NCBI RefSeq assembly: GCF_047495875.1
Contig: NC_092471.1
Location: 4,733,001-4,797,000, forward strand
Reading direction: 5' to 3'
From: Pithys albifrons albifrons
Taxonomy: Eukaryota > Chordata > Aves > Passeriformes > Thamnophilidae
DNA length: 64,000 nt
Part shown: in pieces, positions 50,846 through 64,000 of the stretch
Layout: every line of letters starts with the position of its first letter
How positions within the stretch are numbered: position 1 is the stretch's first letter
Translations under genes and position numbers: made by a program
The notes under the pieces: generated by a model
Database searches by the model: none
Seen by the model: only the letters and a program-made list of their open reading frames with translations
Told to the model about the DNA's origin: nothing

Positions 50846-51227
50846 TAATTACAGGTTAAATTTGGCACCTACATTCTACTAATCTAATATTTTCCTAACG
50901 CATTTAAGCTATAACATAAGAGGAGAGAAAATTAGTTTTAGGCTTCTGTAATGTAATTATTACCTTTCATTTAAAAAAAAAAGTGTACCCAATTAGTAAA
51001 TAATGAAAACTAATTTCCTTTTGGCAGCTGGCAAAAAAAAAATGTGCAATTTCATTCTTACATTTTTTTTTTAAATTACTTGCTCTATATGACCAATTTT
51101 TCTTTCCTGTACTAAGTTTGTAAGGATTTTTGCACAAATAAACATCAAAATTCTATAATTACAAATTAGAATCACTGATTACATGTATTTACAGTAATTA
51201 CATAATTAGCAATAATTATGTTAATTA
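50846..51227. promoter_or_regulatory. Homeodomain-site-rich candidate enhancer or conserved noncoding element
   Basis: Seven copies of the palindromic homeodomain core TAATTA lie here: 50846, 50954, 51156, 51195, 51203, 51213 and 51222 (start positions). The last four fall within 33 bp at 8-, 10- and 9-base spacing. At about 65% A+T, roughly 0.4-0.5 copies would be expected by chance in this length, so the density is well above background although local A+T is higher. TAATTA is the preferred core of several homeodomain classes (for example Lhx, Dlx and paired-class). Regulatory function is inferred from motif density only; local AT-richness could explain part of it. Confidence 0.35.
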
Positions 51228-54200
51228 TATAAACAATAGACTGCATTCAGTAGCAATGGAAAACAAGAACATTCTCACATTTAAAAACCTGCTTGGAGTT
51301 AGGAAAAGAGGATTTTATCATTAGCACTAAAATGCAGGAGTGAAGCAGAGAGCAGCACCACTGTAGCTTTGTTCAAGCACTGGAAACTCTCTAGAAAATG
51401 CTGGTTACAAACCTGATAAAGTATTTTGGGATCCATATATCCTAAATAACATGAGGAGCAAAGGAATACTCAATAAATGCAGCACACATCCCCTAACTCC
51501 TGTTTTCAGGAGCCTGACCCTGTGGCTGGACAATCAGCTTAAGGTGATGGTGCCGTGGGCTGTGAGGGAACAGTGTGACCTTGCATTTGGCACTGATGCT
51601 CCTCCTTTATGCTCCCACCCTTTCTCTTGTGTTGTTCTGACACTGGTGTGACCACAGAGCTCAAACATTCATGGTCCCAACTATTTTTATTCAGCCTTGT
51701 TAGTTTTCTGCCAAGCTGCTCCAGATCACCCGGTGCCTCTTTAGAAGAGAGAATGAAACCCTCCTTTTGAAAGGCAGCAAGATCTTAAAGTCAGTGAAGC
51801 AGACAGTGAACTTTAGGTGCTTAAATTGTATGACCATGGTATATGGTCAAGGAAAGTCACATCTGGAAGACAAAGACACTCTGGGAACATCTCCCTGCAC
51901 ATCAGTCATACATGGGACCTACTGCAAGGGCAGTAAGAAGAGGTCATTGGAGGAAAGCTCAGAAACAAAACATGCATTTTCATCAGAAAATTAAACCCCC
52001 ATCTTCATCATTTCATCTGTGACCAGTGAATGGTCACACTTAGTAACTCATATAGAAAGAGTATTTTCAGTCTGGACCTTGTAAGTAGGAAACTCTGGTT
52101 ATACCTGCAGTGCTAATTACGACCCTGTTGAGGGAATGAGTCACAGATTGCAGACAGCTCATGCAGAGTGGCCTTGGATTTCTCTGCTCTTCACACCAGG
52201 GTGTCCCATTCTCTCATTTGGGGGGGATTGTGGGGAGTTTTAATGAGTATTGATAAGATGTGAGCACTGTGCTGCAGCCCACAGAAGCATGTGTGCCCTG
52301 CAGTGCCAGCTATGCCCTGTGCTGTGGGTGTGACTTCGGAGCACGAGAGCTCCCTGAGAGTGTGAAGAGACAGTGCTGTCCAGGGGAAGGGACAACCAAA
52401 CCCAGGTCAGTCTCCTTTGTGGTCCTAAAAGTCCCTGCAGAAAGTGATTCCCAGAAACACACCTGTGTTTGGGAGAACTTAGACAGAAAACTAATTAGTT
52501 TAAAGCAAAAGAGAAATCATCACTGCATTAATATTTATACAACAAAGACAATCAAGGGACCAGGAAAAGGGACTGAACAGGGAAATAAAAGTCCTTGAAA
52601 ACACAGTTGCTCCCATTACATTTATTAGAGTTGTAGTGTAGCAGTATAGGAGGGGTGTGAGGCAACCTGGAGTAAGTCAAGGCAGATTTTCTGAAGGTTT
52701 CACTCAATCCATGATATCAATATTTTTTGTCAGACAAGTGCAAAAGAATTCGGGCCAAAATTCTTCAGTTATCTGGGTTAGACTCCTCTCAGGTCAAGAA
52801 CACGTGTAGTTGTGTCAGTGTGAAGATGAAATGCTAATACCACTCTGAAGCTTCTGAGTCACAGAATGTGGAGCTATCAGTGGTCAGTTCTCAGCTCCCC
52901 AAGGGATTCATGTCCTGTCATTCATTCTTGTTTCCCAAGAAAGTGTGCCAGAGTTACCAAGAAGTCAGGAGTGCTGAAGCTCCTTCAGGCTGAGAAATCA
53001 GAAGGGTTTTTGTGTTGGATGTACGAGGCTCTCCAGTGCAAACTGGTCTGCACCTGAGAAGTGAGGTAGACAGGAGCAGTCAATCACATACATAAAGGCA
53101 TTTTGTGGTTAATTAAGGTTAATATATATTTTGGTACAAATTAATTTTACCCAAATATTGGTTGTTTTTTCTGACATGTAAATAAAATTGTTCATTAACA
53201 TAAATGCAACACTTTTGAGCACATTTAATCACAGGCTCAAATGCTATCAGTGTTTCAACAAGTGGCCCACCTGCTTTTAACTTTATTGCCAGATGACCAC
53301 AATATCATAATGTTAGGACATTATACTTACAATAACAACCTAAGCATTAGCAGGACCTCTCTGTTTTGGTAATTGGAATGCCTTGACATCAAAGGCTTAA
53401 ACATTGGGAAGATATACAAAGTTCAATAAATGACCAAAACTTCTGGTGTCCACTGGGACACATCTTTCTCTTTATATGAACTAACCTTTATTCCACAAAA
53501 CCACAATGAGGTACAGGTAAAGTAGTTCCTGTTTAGAAATTTAGCTACAGCAGTCTGCCTAAAACACTTCAATTATGTAGTTCCCGTGCTACCTTTGTAT
53601 TTAGTGAATGACAGCATTGGTGAAGGTTTAATGAGCTGTGAATGACTGTACAAAACTTAGAGGATCACAAAACCTGCTTCTGGTAATTTACATGAACAGT
53701 TACATCTAAGAGGCAGAATCTATGTCATGATCCATTGTTAATATATTCTGTATGTTCCTTCTTAAGGCTGGTTGGAATATAATTATTTTCAAGTCTCCAA
53801 GCTAAACCTGTCCACTCTGGTTTTCCTTTATCTGAATCACTCATTGATATACAAAAAGCCTGACTATGAACATCCATTCCCTAGAGCTTTTAACAGTTAA
53901 ATATTTGAGATGTTCATACTTTCCACCTCACACGAGGGGGTTTTTTAAGAGAAAATGCTTTACCTTTCTGTTTAAATCTGTCACATCCTGCTTGTGGATT
54001 TGCAGCCTGCCAGTATTCCCTGCTGGAATACCTGTAGGCACATAGCTCTGCTCACAAGGCTCTTCAAGAGGGAACTGGTGCATTACATTACCTTGCACAT
54101 ACTTTTGATCTTGTGCTTTTTCCAGCTACCCAGAGTGCCCAGAGCTTTTACTCTTTGCACACTGAGGCTGAGAACATGTTACTGCCTGAATGTGGGGTTT

Positions 54201-54880
54201 TTCTGGTATTCTTGCAAAGTGTCCATATCAGATATAACACTGATTACCTTGGGAGATTTAAAAATCCTGTCTCAGAGGGACATGGATTAACATGGTAATC
54301 CTTTAAGCCATCATAGTGTTATCTCATTATTTATAGTTATTCCCCAACAAAGAACTCTTCATCTCCTATATTCTCATCTGCACTTGTCTCTACTTATAAA
54401 TAGTGGCCACATAATTTTAGAAATTCTTATTCTTAAGGAATCCTCTCTTTGAGTGTCTCAACTCAGGAAATGACTTATCATCTATTCATTAATTACACAG
54501 ATAATCAAAAGCTACATCCCTCCTTAACAAGGGAAAGCTGTAGGAAACAAAGAAACTGGGAACAGGATTGATGAAGTTTCAATTCATCTTTCAAGTCAAA
54601 GCACCTTCAATTCTAAGTAACTATACTTTTTAAACATACAGGAAAATGCATCAGGAAAAAGAATTGACTTTTAGCCCTTTATGTGTACATATATAGGTGT
54701 TATTACTTTGAAAGGATCTATTTCTACAGAATACAGAATGCTCAAAAGGAAGTTAGAGAATGACTCAACTGCAATAACGTGGCTAATGATGTCATACTGA
54801 AATCAAAAATAAAGTCAGAAATGCTGGGAAGCAAAATGTTATTCTTTTTTGCAAACTTGAAGAAAAAACAATTTATAAAA

Positions 54881-54894
54881 ACAACAACAACAAC
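54881..54894. repeat. Short (ACA)n microsatellite
   Basis: Almost five ACA/CAA units in a row. Confidence 0.8.
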
Positions 54895-57800
54895 GCAGTT
54901 TTACAGTTCTGTTTACAGAATTGGTAAAACCAATTATAGAAATATAAAATAATTGTCTAGAAATTTCATGGAAAGATTCTTGCCTTTGATGTTACAAAGT
55001 CAGATTCAGAAACACATTTTGAAGCAGAAAGGTACTACAAGCCCTACAACACACCTGCTTAACACCTTCTTCTGAAATAACTCAACATGATCAAAATCTC
55101 CAGAAAAACAGGATCAAAGAAAAAATTCATTGTGCAACAGAGAAATGAAAGATATACAGAAGAAGGAAATTCCTACAGCCTGGGCTGATATGGCTACGGA
55201 GAGGTGAATATGGAATTGCTATTCAACTTCCAAAGACGAATCCAAAGTAAAGGCAAACACTGTTCTTATGTGAGTTCTGCACATCAATCATTTCATATGG
55301 GAGAGAGGCAAAAAGCAGGAGAATACAAAGTGCACAAATAATTCACCTTCTGAATGCCTCAGTTTTGAACTCAGTGACCCAGTATGGCCAAATCACACAT
55401 GCCTACACTTTTAATTTTTCTCTCTGTACTTTAAATATAAATAATTGCAAGTATTCAGTTTCCAACTGCATCTTTCCACGAGCTCTTGCAAAATTCCATG
55501 ACTACACTGGAATTAAGATCAGCTTAAATTGTTCTGTGTGGGGAGTCTGTTTTAATGTCAAAGCCACATTTCTCTGGCATCTTTTGCAAACTGATCATGC
55601 AGATCAGTGGGAAAAACTCAATTGAAATATTACCCCAACTCAGTAGTTACAACAGTATGGTGACCTCTCATGATGTTAACACATGATATTTTGGCAGTTC
55701 TGGTACACCTGCTCCCAAAGAAGCATTTCATTATCTTGATACTTTGAAAAATGGTGACTGTGCTTCTTTACATGATGCTGATTATAACCTTCTTTCTTCT
55801 TTATCTCTAGGGCTTTTCGGAAGAAAAAATAAGCCAACCTCAAAGTCATAAAACTTTTTTTTTTTCATCTAAATGGTGTGAAAATTAAAGCACTTGGAAA
55901 ATAGTCCAAAATTCCTAGCTGTAGGTTTGTTCCTATTTGGGGAGAACATTCATCTTTCAGAATTTCAGCAATCTGTGTAATGAGTTCCCCATACAAAGCG
56001 TAGGAAAGGTCATTCCTACCAGTCCAAAAGTATCTAACCATTATAGCCAGCAAGACACAGAAAGGAAAGGAGTGTAGGAGTGTTCCTTTGCCCCTTAGTG
56101 ACTGCCTTAACATTATCCATGTCCTCTTGTTTGGATCTGTAACTCTCACCTGGACTCATGTCCCTGAAGCTGCACTGCTCACACAGTCAGCCTTCTAAAG
56201 CAACATCCTCTTCCCCTCACTGTTACATCATCCTTTATTTAGCAGACTATTGTTCTTTGTTCAATTCAGAAAACATTATTTGAATGTTTACTGAACACAA
56301 GGCATAGTTGATAAATAGGTGGATCCATTAAACTGAAAAGGTCATAAATTGTTGTTTCACACCTCTTGAAAAATTACAAGTGATGAAAATTTATTTGAAG
56401 ACAGACTTGTGTAACAGACTTCCATAATTAAGAATCCAATGCAACAATCCTTCTGATTCCCAAAGGTCTGCAAGATCAATTTTATAGTATTCTTCTCACT
56501 CAAGCATTATTTATTCATACAGTAATTTTAAATTACTTTTATTTTTCCTGCAATATGATGATTTGTCAAAGGCAAAGCATTTTCCAGTTCTGTCTTGTTT
56601 TTTAACACCAGCAAGGTGCTAAAAAACCAAGAGAATATATTCAAGGCCAATTACTAACAGAGAGCCACAAGACTGCCTAAAATGCTGCTGAATTTTCCAT
56701 TCCAGACATGTAATCAGAACTCTTCTCCTGTTTCTCAGGTTGGTGTCCTAATCTAGGGTCTATATTGCTTCATTTCCCTTTTCTCTCACCCTTAAAAGAA
56801 TCCCAAACAAAACCCTACAACACAAATATCTGCTTTGATAAAGATAGATATTTCAAAAATATTTAGAGTGCCTGAGCTGATAATGTTTAGGAGATGGACT
56901 TCATATTCAATTCCCAGAGGATTAAAGATATGTCATCAATGCTCCACTTAAGCTCCAGTCAAAAGGAATTACAGCATAATAACTGCAGTTGTGAGACCTT
57001 TCAGAGTTCATCAATAAATCTCTCTTTGATGCTATATGAAGATATGGGGAAGTTTAATCAATAATTAATGTTAATCACATTCAGACTTAATCAATACCAG
57101 AACTACTACTCTTTACAAAGCCCAGAGACAGTTCTGTTAGGTACAAAATCAAATTTAATTAAAGCTGTGCATGCAGAAGAGAGTTTTTAATGCTATCATA
57201 ATTAGTTTGTTTAATACTGCAATTTCCAAACTCCTCTGTACATTTTACAGAGGACTCGAGTACTAAATTCATTATTTGCACCTGCTGCAAGAGGCAGTTG
57301 GGCTGTTCATGTGCTGTGCTCACACTGGGGTCTGCAGAGAGGCAGAACTTCTCTGATCCTTCCAAGCCTATTGGAAAGTCTGCCCAGAAATAAGGAGACA
57401 GTACCCAGAAATCTGAGCCCTTCTGAAAGTGAAAAGTGTCAATGGAAGATGCATGACAGTCACTCACCTGTCTCCTGTCAAAAGGTGCTTTATGTGTCTG
57501 CTATGGCTTTCTTGGCCTCCCAGGATCATCAGGTCACATTGTGGAAAATAACAATTTAATTCCCTGCGAGTTATTGAGGGAAAAAGTTGCTTCTTTAACT
57601 TGGGGATCAAAAAAGGCAAGTACTGCCCATTGCTCCCCCTGATCTCTTGAGAGATGTCAAACTGAACCATCCTGTTTCCCTTCTCTCTTGCAAGAGGAGG
57701 TTACAACGTAAAAGTCAAATATTTAACAACCCTCCAAAGAGTGTATTCAGTGGCAGAGGACCCGAGGCAGGGCAGAGGGGTAAACATTACCTGAACCGTG

Positions 57801-60054
57801 CCCTTGGAAACACTGTTCTCCTTCCGTCCCTGCTCTGCTGTTAGATGTCTATTTTCACACATTATAAATTAGGTAAATGTTAACCCATTCACACTGACAG
57901 CTGCCTATAATGGTACATTCACATCCCACGCAAAGAAAAGAAGAAAAACACCCTTGTTTGTTCTACCTTTATTTCTCATTCCCACTGGCAAATGTCACCA
58001 AAGGACTGTTTGATAACACGGTTTTGTTGAGAGACAAGACAGTGACGTGCTCTGATTTTTACTTATTAAGATCTATGCTATCCTTCTGAACACTAAAATA
58101 TTTATAATTTTTAATTTATAAAAATAGAAATTCTCCCTGCATTCAGATTTAGCCCACCCATACCTTAATGTAGGAATTAATATTCCAACCTAGACCAATA
58201 TTCTGAGTTTCACCCACTTGAACAGCTACCCCAAGCTCCCAGGTATAAAATTAAGCAAGTAAGTAGAGAATTGTGAGCTCAAGACCTTAAAAACACAACC
58301 ATTCTCTGGCAGCCAGGTTTAACTAAAATTAACAGTAAAAAATTTGGTAGCATGAAATAAACAACCAAAAGACAAAAGCCCAAAATGGAAATGTTGTGAG
58401 CAAGTGTGCCACCACTCACAGTAAGGAATGCCATCGATTAGCTGCCTGAATGGCTGTTATTGCTCTTTTCTTCCTTTTTTTTTTTTTCTTAAATTAAGCA
58501 CAGAAAGAAATTTGCTCTGTATGTATTTTTCTGCCTTAAGCATTCCTGATTGCCTCAAGACTCAGTCTTGTTAAAGTGCAGTCTTGCTTCATTATATATT
58601 TCATTGACCATTTACTGTAATGCTGAATGACCAATCAATTGGCAGTTAAACTGCTCATTAAGAAAAAAGTACAAGTTTCTCTAAACTCAGCTGCTCCATT
58701 TTTCTCCCAATCATTTCCTTGGTCTATTAACAGGCAGCTTTTGTCCTGCTGTTCAATAGTTCAAAGTTAGATTTGCCTTATTCTGCGTAGTGTAAAGCAC
58801 TTAGGCAGTTTTAAAGTGAAAGTCCTTTTTCAGAAGCCTCTTTAAAGCAAAAATGACAGTAATAACATACATCTTAAATGCTAAATTTCCATGTTAAAGC
58901 ATCAATTCAATAATCTGTGATCTGTGAAAAAGCAAAGTTATTTTCCTGTGAGTTTATTTGTTACAATGAACTGAATGCAATTCCCAGGAACAAATTATAC
59001 AGGCTATAAAATTTAAATTTAAAAATTTGACACTAATGGAAACTTCAATACACAGACAGAAACCTACTTAGTCAGCAACCACAAATCAGGAGCAACATTT
59101 TCTTTGAATAACCTTTGCAACCTGTCGTGCAAGTTGAAAGGGCTTATTAAAGAAACCAAAAGCAAATGCTCCCAAAGGTGCAACCCCTCAATTTTCAGCC
59201 CTCCACTCCAGCTCTGCAAGGTGGAGTCCATACAAAGCACAAGAATCTGTCTGTGTCACTTCAGATGATCCCAAGTTACATACATCATCCAAACATCTTT
59301 TATTTGTTGTTCTTTACAAGATTGGGACTCATATAAACTTATTTGTATGTGTATATAATTAAGTCACATGAGCAGGTCTTTAGAATGGGGATATTAATGA
59401 CTCATGAAACCCAGGTTAGTGCTCATCTGCAAAAAAAATCATGAAAATTATGGTTAGATCAAGCACTGTCCTATTTATTACTTCATTGCAGAGTCCCTTT
59501 TCCCAGATAGATGGGTCTGCAACAGTTTGGCTCCAAGCTGCAGAACCAGATGCCAAAAATATGAGAGGCACCTGTTTCCTCAAGCTCAGAAACAATTCAT
59601 CCATCTTATAACCCTGTTACCAGTCAGAACTTGCTAAAGGCACTATTTAAAGTTCTGTGTCTCCACTGAAAGAGCAGAATCATCATCTCAAACACCTGCA
59701 CATGAAAAGGTACCATTAAAAATCCCCACATGGCACCTCGTTGCTGACAAGCTGATCTCCACAGGGGACAGGAGCGGTGGAGGTACAGGTGAGGAACATG
59801 CATGAACAGCATGGAAACCTTTGAGAGGAAACCTGGAGCTCAGAGAAGCAAAGGAGACCTGGAGAAACTAAAAATTAAAGAAATAAATTGGATGTTGGGC
59901 AGGATCTTTGACCAGAAACAGCCTGGAACAGATCAAGGCACCTTTTTCAGTGTTTCCTGCCTGGAGGCATTCACAGAAATTCATCCCCCACTTCTCCTCC
60001 ATAGAGAAACTGAGCAATAAATTGAACATTGGTGAAACAGCTGGAATAAAATAC

Positions 60055-60073
60055 AAAAAATAAATAAATAAAA
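60055..60073. repeat. A-rich (AAAT)n tract
   Basis: Six A followed by three TAAA units. An AATAAA sits only four bases upstream (60045-60050), which is too close for a normal cleavage site, so a retrocopy tail is possible but not favoured. Confidence 0.7.
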
Positions 60074-63000
60074 GAGGAAATAGGGTATCTCAACAGCTTT
60101 ACTCCAACTAGCACAGTTTGCCAAACAACATTTTAGAAACAGGGTGAAGCATTTTGCTGTCATTTTTTTCCTCCTACTCCAGTGCAGATGATAGAACTGC
60201 AACCTTCTGTATTTTTGAACAGTTAATTTCCTTAATACTAATGTAAAATGCCTCTCATGTGGGTCTTTTAGTCAGATTAAAGGTGTGATTCTCCTGATGT
60301 GCTTTCTTCAATAAGCACTTTCCTACATGGTTTCTTTTTTGTTTGTTTAAGTATATTTGAAAACTCTGACAGCCTGAATCGCATCAGGTAGAAGAAAATA
60401 GAAAGACCTAAAAGACCAAACAGTCCCTGTGACATGTGGGAAGGGGATTTTACACTTTGGAGGAAGGAAACCACTCAAAATCAAGCACAAAAATCAGAAA
60501 TTGTTATTTGGCAGCACTCAGAATTTTTTTATATTTGTAGTTTTGCACACAGTGTATCCAGGGCATGCAGAGGAAAGAAGAGTTTACCACAAAAAATGCA
60601 ATTTATCACACAGTGATCACCAATATGTATAAAAACTGTAAAAAGAGGGATTATTTGCTTCCATTTTTGGTTTGAAACCCTGCCATTCTGATACTGCTGT
60701 AACTCATACCCTGCACATACATTCTCAGTTCAATCTGACTTGGGGAATTTTCTAAATGTAAGACTGTTTGGCCATTTTTAAAAGACAAATGACTTAATTT
60801 TCTGTTCTGTATATAAATGCAACTATTACCATATTTTTATCTTTGGGTTGACTTAGTTTATCTGACAAAATTTCATAGAATCTCTTTAAGAACACTACAC
60901 TACTGACGTTCAAATTTATATTACCATGTTGTTATTTAATGAAGAAGACAAAATACTAATGTTTAGGAAGATAAGATGGGATATGGTAATGAAATCCAGT
61001 ACCTCAATTATGACCCTGCACAAAATTCCTCATTGAGAAGAAAGACCTTAATTAACACACTTGATCTCATGGAAACTAAAAACATGTAGAACATGCAAAT
61101 AGCTGAGGAAAGCAATGCCCATCTGGGAAGATGTTTAATATATTTGTATATCAAACAGCTCTTCACAACAGTAGCATGAACAGATTTGTACTTTTAGAGA
61201 TTTTTTACTCTTCCCTCATTTTGGAAAAAAGCTTTATTTTTACCCAGAAAACTCCAGTTGGGCTCCTCCCTGCTTCACAGTTTCTCTGCTTGATTCCCAA
61301 ACACAGGAACTGAAACAGCACTCCATGACATAGCACTAAATATAAACCACCCACCATAATTACTGAGATCCAAAAACAAAACCTCATAGTCACTCTAATA
61401 AAGGCACAGACAGTGCTCAGTATTTCTGCTCTCAAACTTTCTGAAAGAAACCCAACAAGGTTTTGAAAAAGCCATACAGCTTCTGAGATTCAACTCTATT
61501 TTAAAATGAGAACTAAATATGTACTTAGTCACTCCTCTCTCTATATATATATTTATGGGAAAATAGGTATACATTAAAAAGTCTTTATTTCTAGATCATA
61601 TAAAATTATCACATAAAACAAATAAATGTCAAAAGGTGAATTTTACTTAAATATTGGGCCTAAAAGCTATTGCTGCCCCTTAACTTTTAAGTATAGGTCT
61701 ATCTCACAATAAAATAGTCAACTATGTCCCCACTGAACTATAAAGAACAGATTTAGTGGGTACATTATTAGCACTCTACTCTGTTCATAGACCTTTGCAG
61801 CAAAAGCCAAATGAACTGCTGGCCTAAGCAAGATGAATTCAGTTGCAGTCAGCAGAGGTCCATCACCTCACCTGTGAGCACACCACCATTTGCAAATGAA
61901 CTGTTATATAAATAGTGATCAACATTGCCTGGAAGTTTTGTTTCCTTTACACACACATGGCTCTTGAACTAAGTCCAAAAGTAATGTTTTTATTACATAA
62001 TTGAAAATAATGGCTTTCAGGGGCTCTGTATGTTAATGTTGTTGAGAGGGAACTCTGACAGCAATTGGAGTAGTGCACAAAAAAGGAGGAATTTAAACAT
62101 ACCATTCTATTTCAGCCACTGTGCACATCACAGTTTTCAACACAGAAGGAAAGAGATATTAAAGAGGCTTAAAAATGAAGCCTTTAAGTGAGAAGCAGCT
62201 TTTGGGGATACCATAAAGTAACAACTGGAAAGATCCCATTGAATGGAATGGAATGCAGCAAGAGAAATGAAAGTCTATGACTATATGGATAAATAGAAAT
62301 GAAATGAAAGTTCCTTGGGCTGTGCTGCTCAGGAACAGCATTCCAGCATTCTGAAGCTGCAGAGTCAACACAAAGACCCTAACTGACTTTGAGCTGTGGC
62401 TTGATCAGTTTATTTTACAATCCCTTTCCTATGCCTGACTGCACCAGTAGGGAACTGGATTCAGTCATGCAGCGTTTTCCTTCCAGTACTCTTCCCTGCT
62501 AAGAGTTATAAATAATATCTTAAATGCTTGTATTGTTTAACTAAAAAAAAATGAAAAAATCAGAGGAGTGATTTTTCTAGTTAGCTGGAGCCCTTATGCT
62601 GGTACAGAAGGAAGGAGGCTTTGCCAAGCCAAGGCAAGTATATAATTTGCAGTGACTGCACTTCGAGTGCACCTGCACAGAGATGCCCAAGGAACTCTCT
62701 GATGAATGGACAAGTTCATCACAAAATGCACAGAGAGGAAATAGCTGATCCCAGCTGTGCACATGCTTTTTGAACAAGAATATTTTGGCATAATCCCGCA
62801 GAGATTAACACTGATACATAAGGATGTAAGGGCACTTTGTACAATGGGATGGCTCTTTTTCCTTAAATATAGATTAAACAGTTTCACAAAACCATTTAAA
62901 GGCATTCTGACTCCACATGTCTCCATGCATGTGGAACTAGTCACAGGCAGACTTGTGTTCAGACAACCCATATGTAATATCTGCCTCCTGGTCTGAGACT

Positions 63001-63537
63001 TTATGTTGTGATCAGCAAATTAAGAGCTCAGTTTTGCTTCTGGAGCAATCAGCTGGATAAATATCTCCACTGCTGGTTCACAGTTCAGAGGGTGGTGATG
63101 CACAGTTAAGTCTGGGAGAGGAAATAAAGCTACACCTTAAACTTAATTTTCTGTAAATACAGAGTTGTATTTTTACTCACATCTATTTTATTTATCCCTT
63201 TTCAATAAAAATGGAGCTGGAGTGCTCTTACTCTTGCAAATGGTTCTTAAGGACTAAATTTTGCCAAAATGATGTTTTTTGCTAATGTTTGAAATCTTTT
63301 CTCCACTGACATGCTGAAATCATCTACATTTATTATCTAAACCCAGGATGAGTCTTTCCTTTTATGGTGACTTGAATAACCATAAAGAGCACTTAGGTAT
63401 GAAAGAAAGAGTAAAATGCAGATAATTGGTGCTTATATTTGTTAGTGAGTTAGAAAATTAAGAAAATAAATATGTTCATGATCATCACTGTTACTTTTAT
63501 TACCAAGATTAAAAAGTTTCTACATTTTATTTTCTTC

Positions 63538-63640
63538 TGTGGTCTTTTTGGTCGTTTGGTTTCATTATTTTTTGGTTTGGATTTGCTTGTTTGTTTTTGT
63601 TTAGGAGGGTGTTTGCTAGTGGGTTTTTTTCTTTGTTATT
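63538..63640. repeat. G/T-rich strand-asymmetric low-complexity tract
   Basis: About 100 bases dominated by T and G on the plus strand (TTTGG, TTTGTTTG and TGGTTT units), with few A and C. It is similar in texture to the tract at 3381-3511 but not alignable as one repeat unit. Confidence 0.75.
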
Positions 63641-64000
63641 TTTTCTAATTCATTTTCTCTTTTAAACCAAGTTGACTATTTTTAATATGGGTGTGCAGGG
63701 AGTAACTAGAAAGCCAACTATGAAAAACTACTAAAAGTTCACTTTATTCTAAGATACAAATTCTGCTGCTATAAATCCAACAACATAAATATTCAGATAC
63801 TTCCAATGAGTCTTGAGCTGGGCAAAATTTTATCTCTTAGCTCATTACTTAGATTATACATTTTAAAGTCTTTTAAATTAACAAAATAAATAAAGATCTG
63901 GTCTTCCCCATTGTAATTTATTACAGTCCTCTTCTAAAATGCCATATCATTAGGTTGGATTATACCAGCATCCAGCTTGGATCTTACAAATACACTTTTA
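63641..64000. other. Unique noncoding sequence to the window end
   Basis: AT-rich sequence with no recognisable feature. Confidence 0.6.

Larger units (their letters stand above)
51246..63537. other. Twelve kilobases of unique noncoding sequence
   Basis: No exon or transposon is recognised. Simple repeats: (ACA)n at 54881-54894, T13 at 58475-58487, an A-rich (AAAT)n tract at 60055-60073 preceded by AATAAA at 60045-60050, and (TA)n at 61542-61552. Positions 57054-57093 hold three TTAATCA motifs, and 58590-58680 reads like conserved noncoding DNA. Frames of 112 codons (52260-52598, plus), 102 codons (57159-57467, minus) and 125 codons (62594-62971, minus) show no domain, signal peptide or protein-like composition. 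Confidence 0.5.

Noticed and set aside
62594..62971. 125-codon minus-strand frame
   Set aside because: The opposite strand is open over part of the same stretch and neither translation looks like a protein.
1..64000. CRISPR arrays, bacterial operons, rRNA or tRNA genes
   Set aside because: No regularly spaced direct repeats, no operon-like gene packing and no recognisable rRNA or cloverleaf tRNA sequence; the window is vertebrate chromosomal DNA.

Overview
This window looks like a piece of a bird nuclear chromosome, probably from a songbird, and I find no protein-coding gene in it. The case rests on five fragments of CR1 retrotransposons (the dominant LINE of birds and other sauropsids), one complete solo LTR of an avian-type endogenous retrovirus, an AT-rich background (by eye roughly 60-65% A+T) with few CpG dinucleotides, and no mammalian-type SINEs. 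CR1 also occurs in turtles and crocodilians, so 'bird' is likely and 'songbird' only a guess. The open frames present (longest about 180 codons) are of the size expected by chance in 64 kb of six-frame translation, and several of the longer ones lie antisense to CR1 fragments. I read the window as intergenic DNA or the inside of a very large intron.

Layout. Positions 1-124 end in an AATAAA signal and a 17-A tail, like the 3' end of a retrocopied transcript cut by the window edge. A second AATAAA plus 19-A tail lies at 14078-14118. CR1 fragments lie at 6165-6251 (-), 9266-9645 (-), 19311-19786 (-), 36305-36670 (+) and 46873-47348 (+). The solo LTR is at 24107-24724, flanked by a perfect 5-bp duplication. 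An old diverged tandem duplication of about 110 bp lies at 28823-29125. Several strand-asymmetric G/T or A/C tracts and short microsatellites are scattered through the rest.

The remaining sequence is mostly unique. Some of it resembles conserved noncoding or enhancer DNA, being dense in homeodomain-type cores, octamer motifs and short palindromes: 6601-7330, 42640-42720, 43130-43340, 50846-51227 (seven TAATTA motifs, four within 33 bp), 57054-57093 and 58590-58680. These assignments rest on motif content alone and need cross-species alignment. No operons, CRISPR arrays, rRNA, tRNA or new gene system were found.
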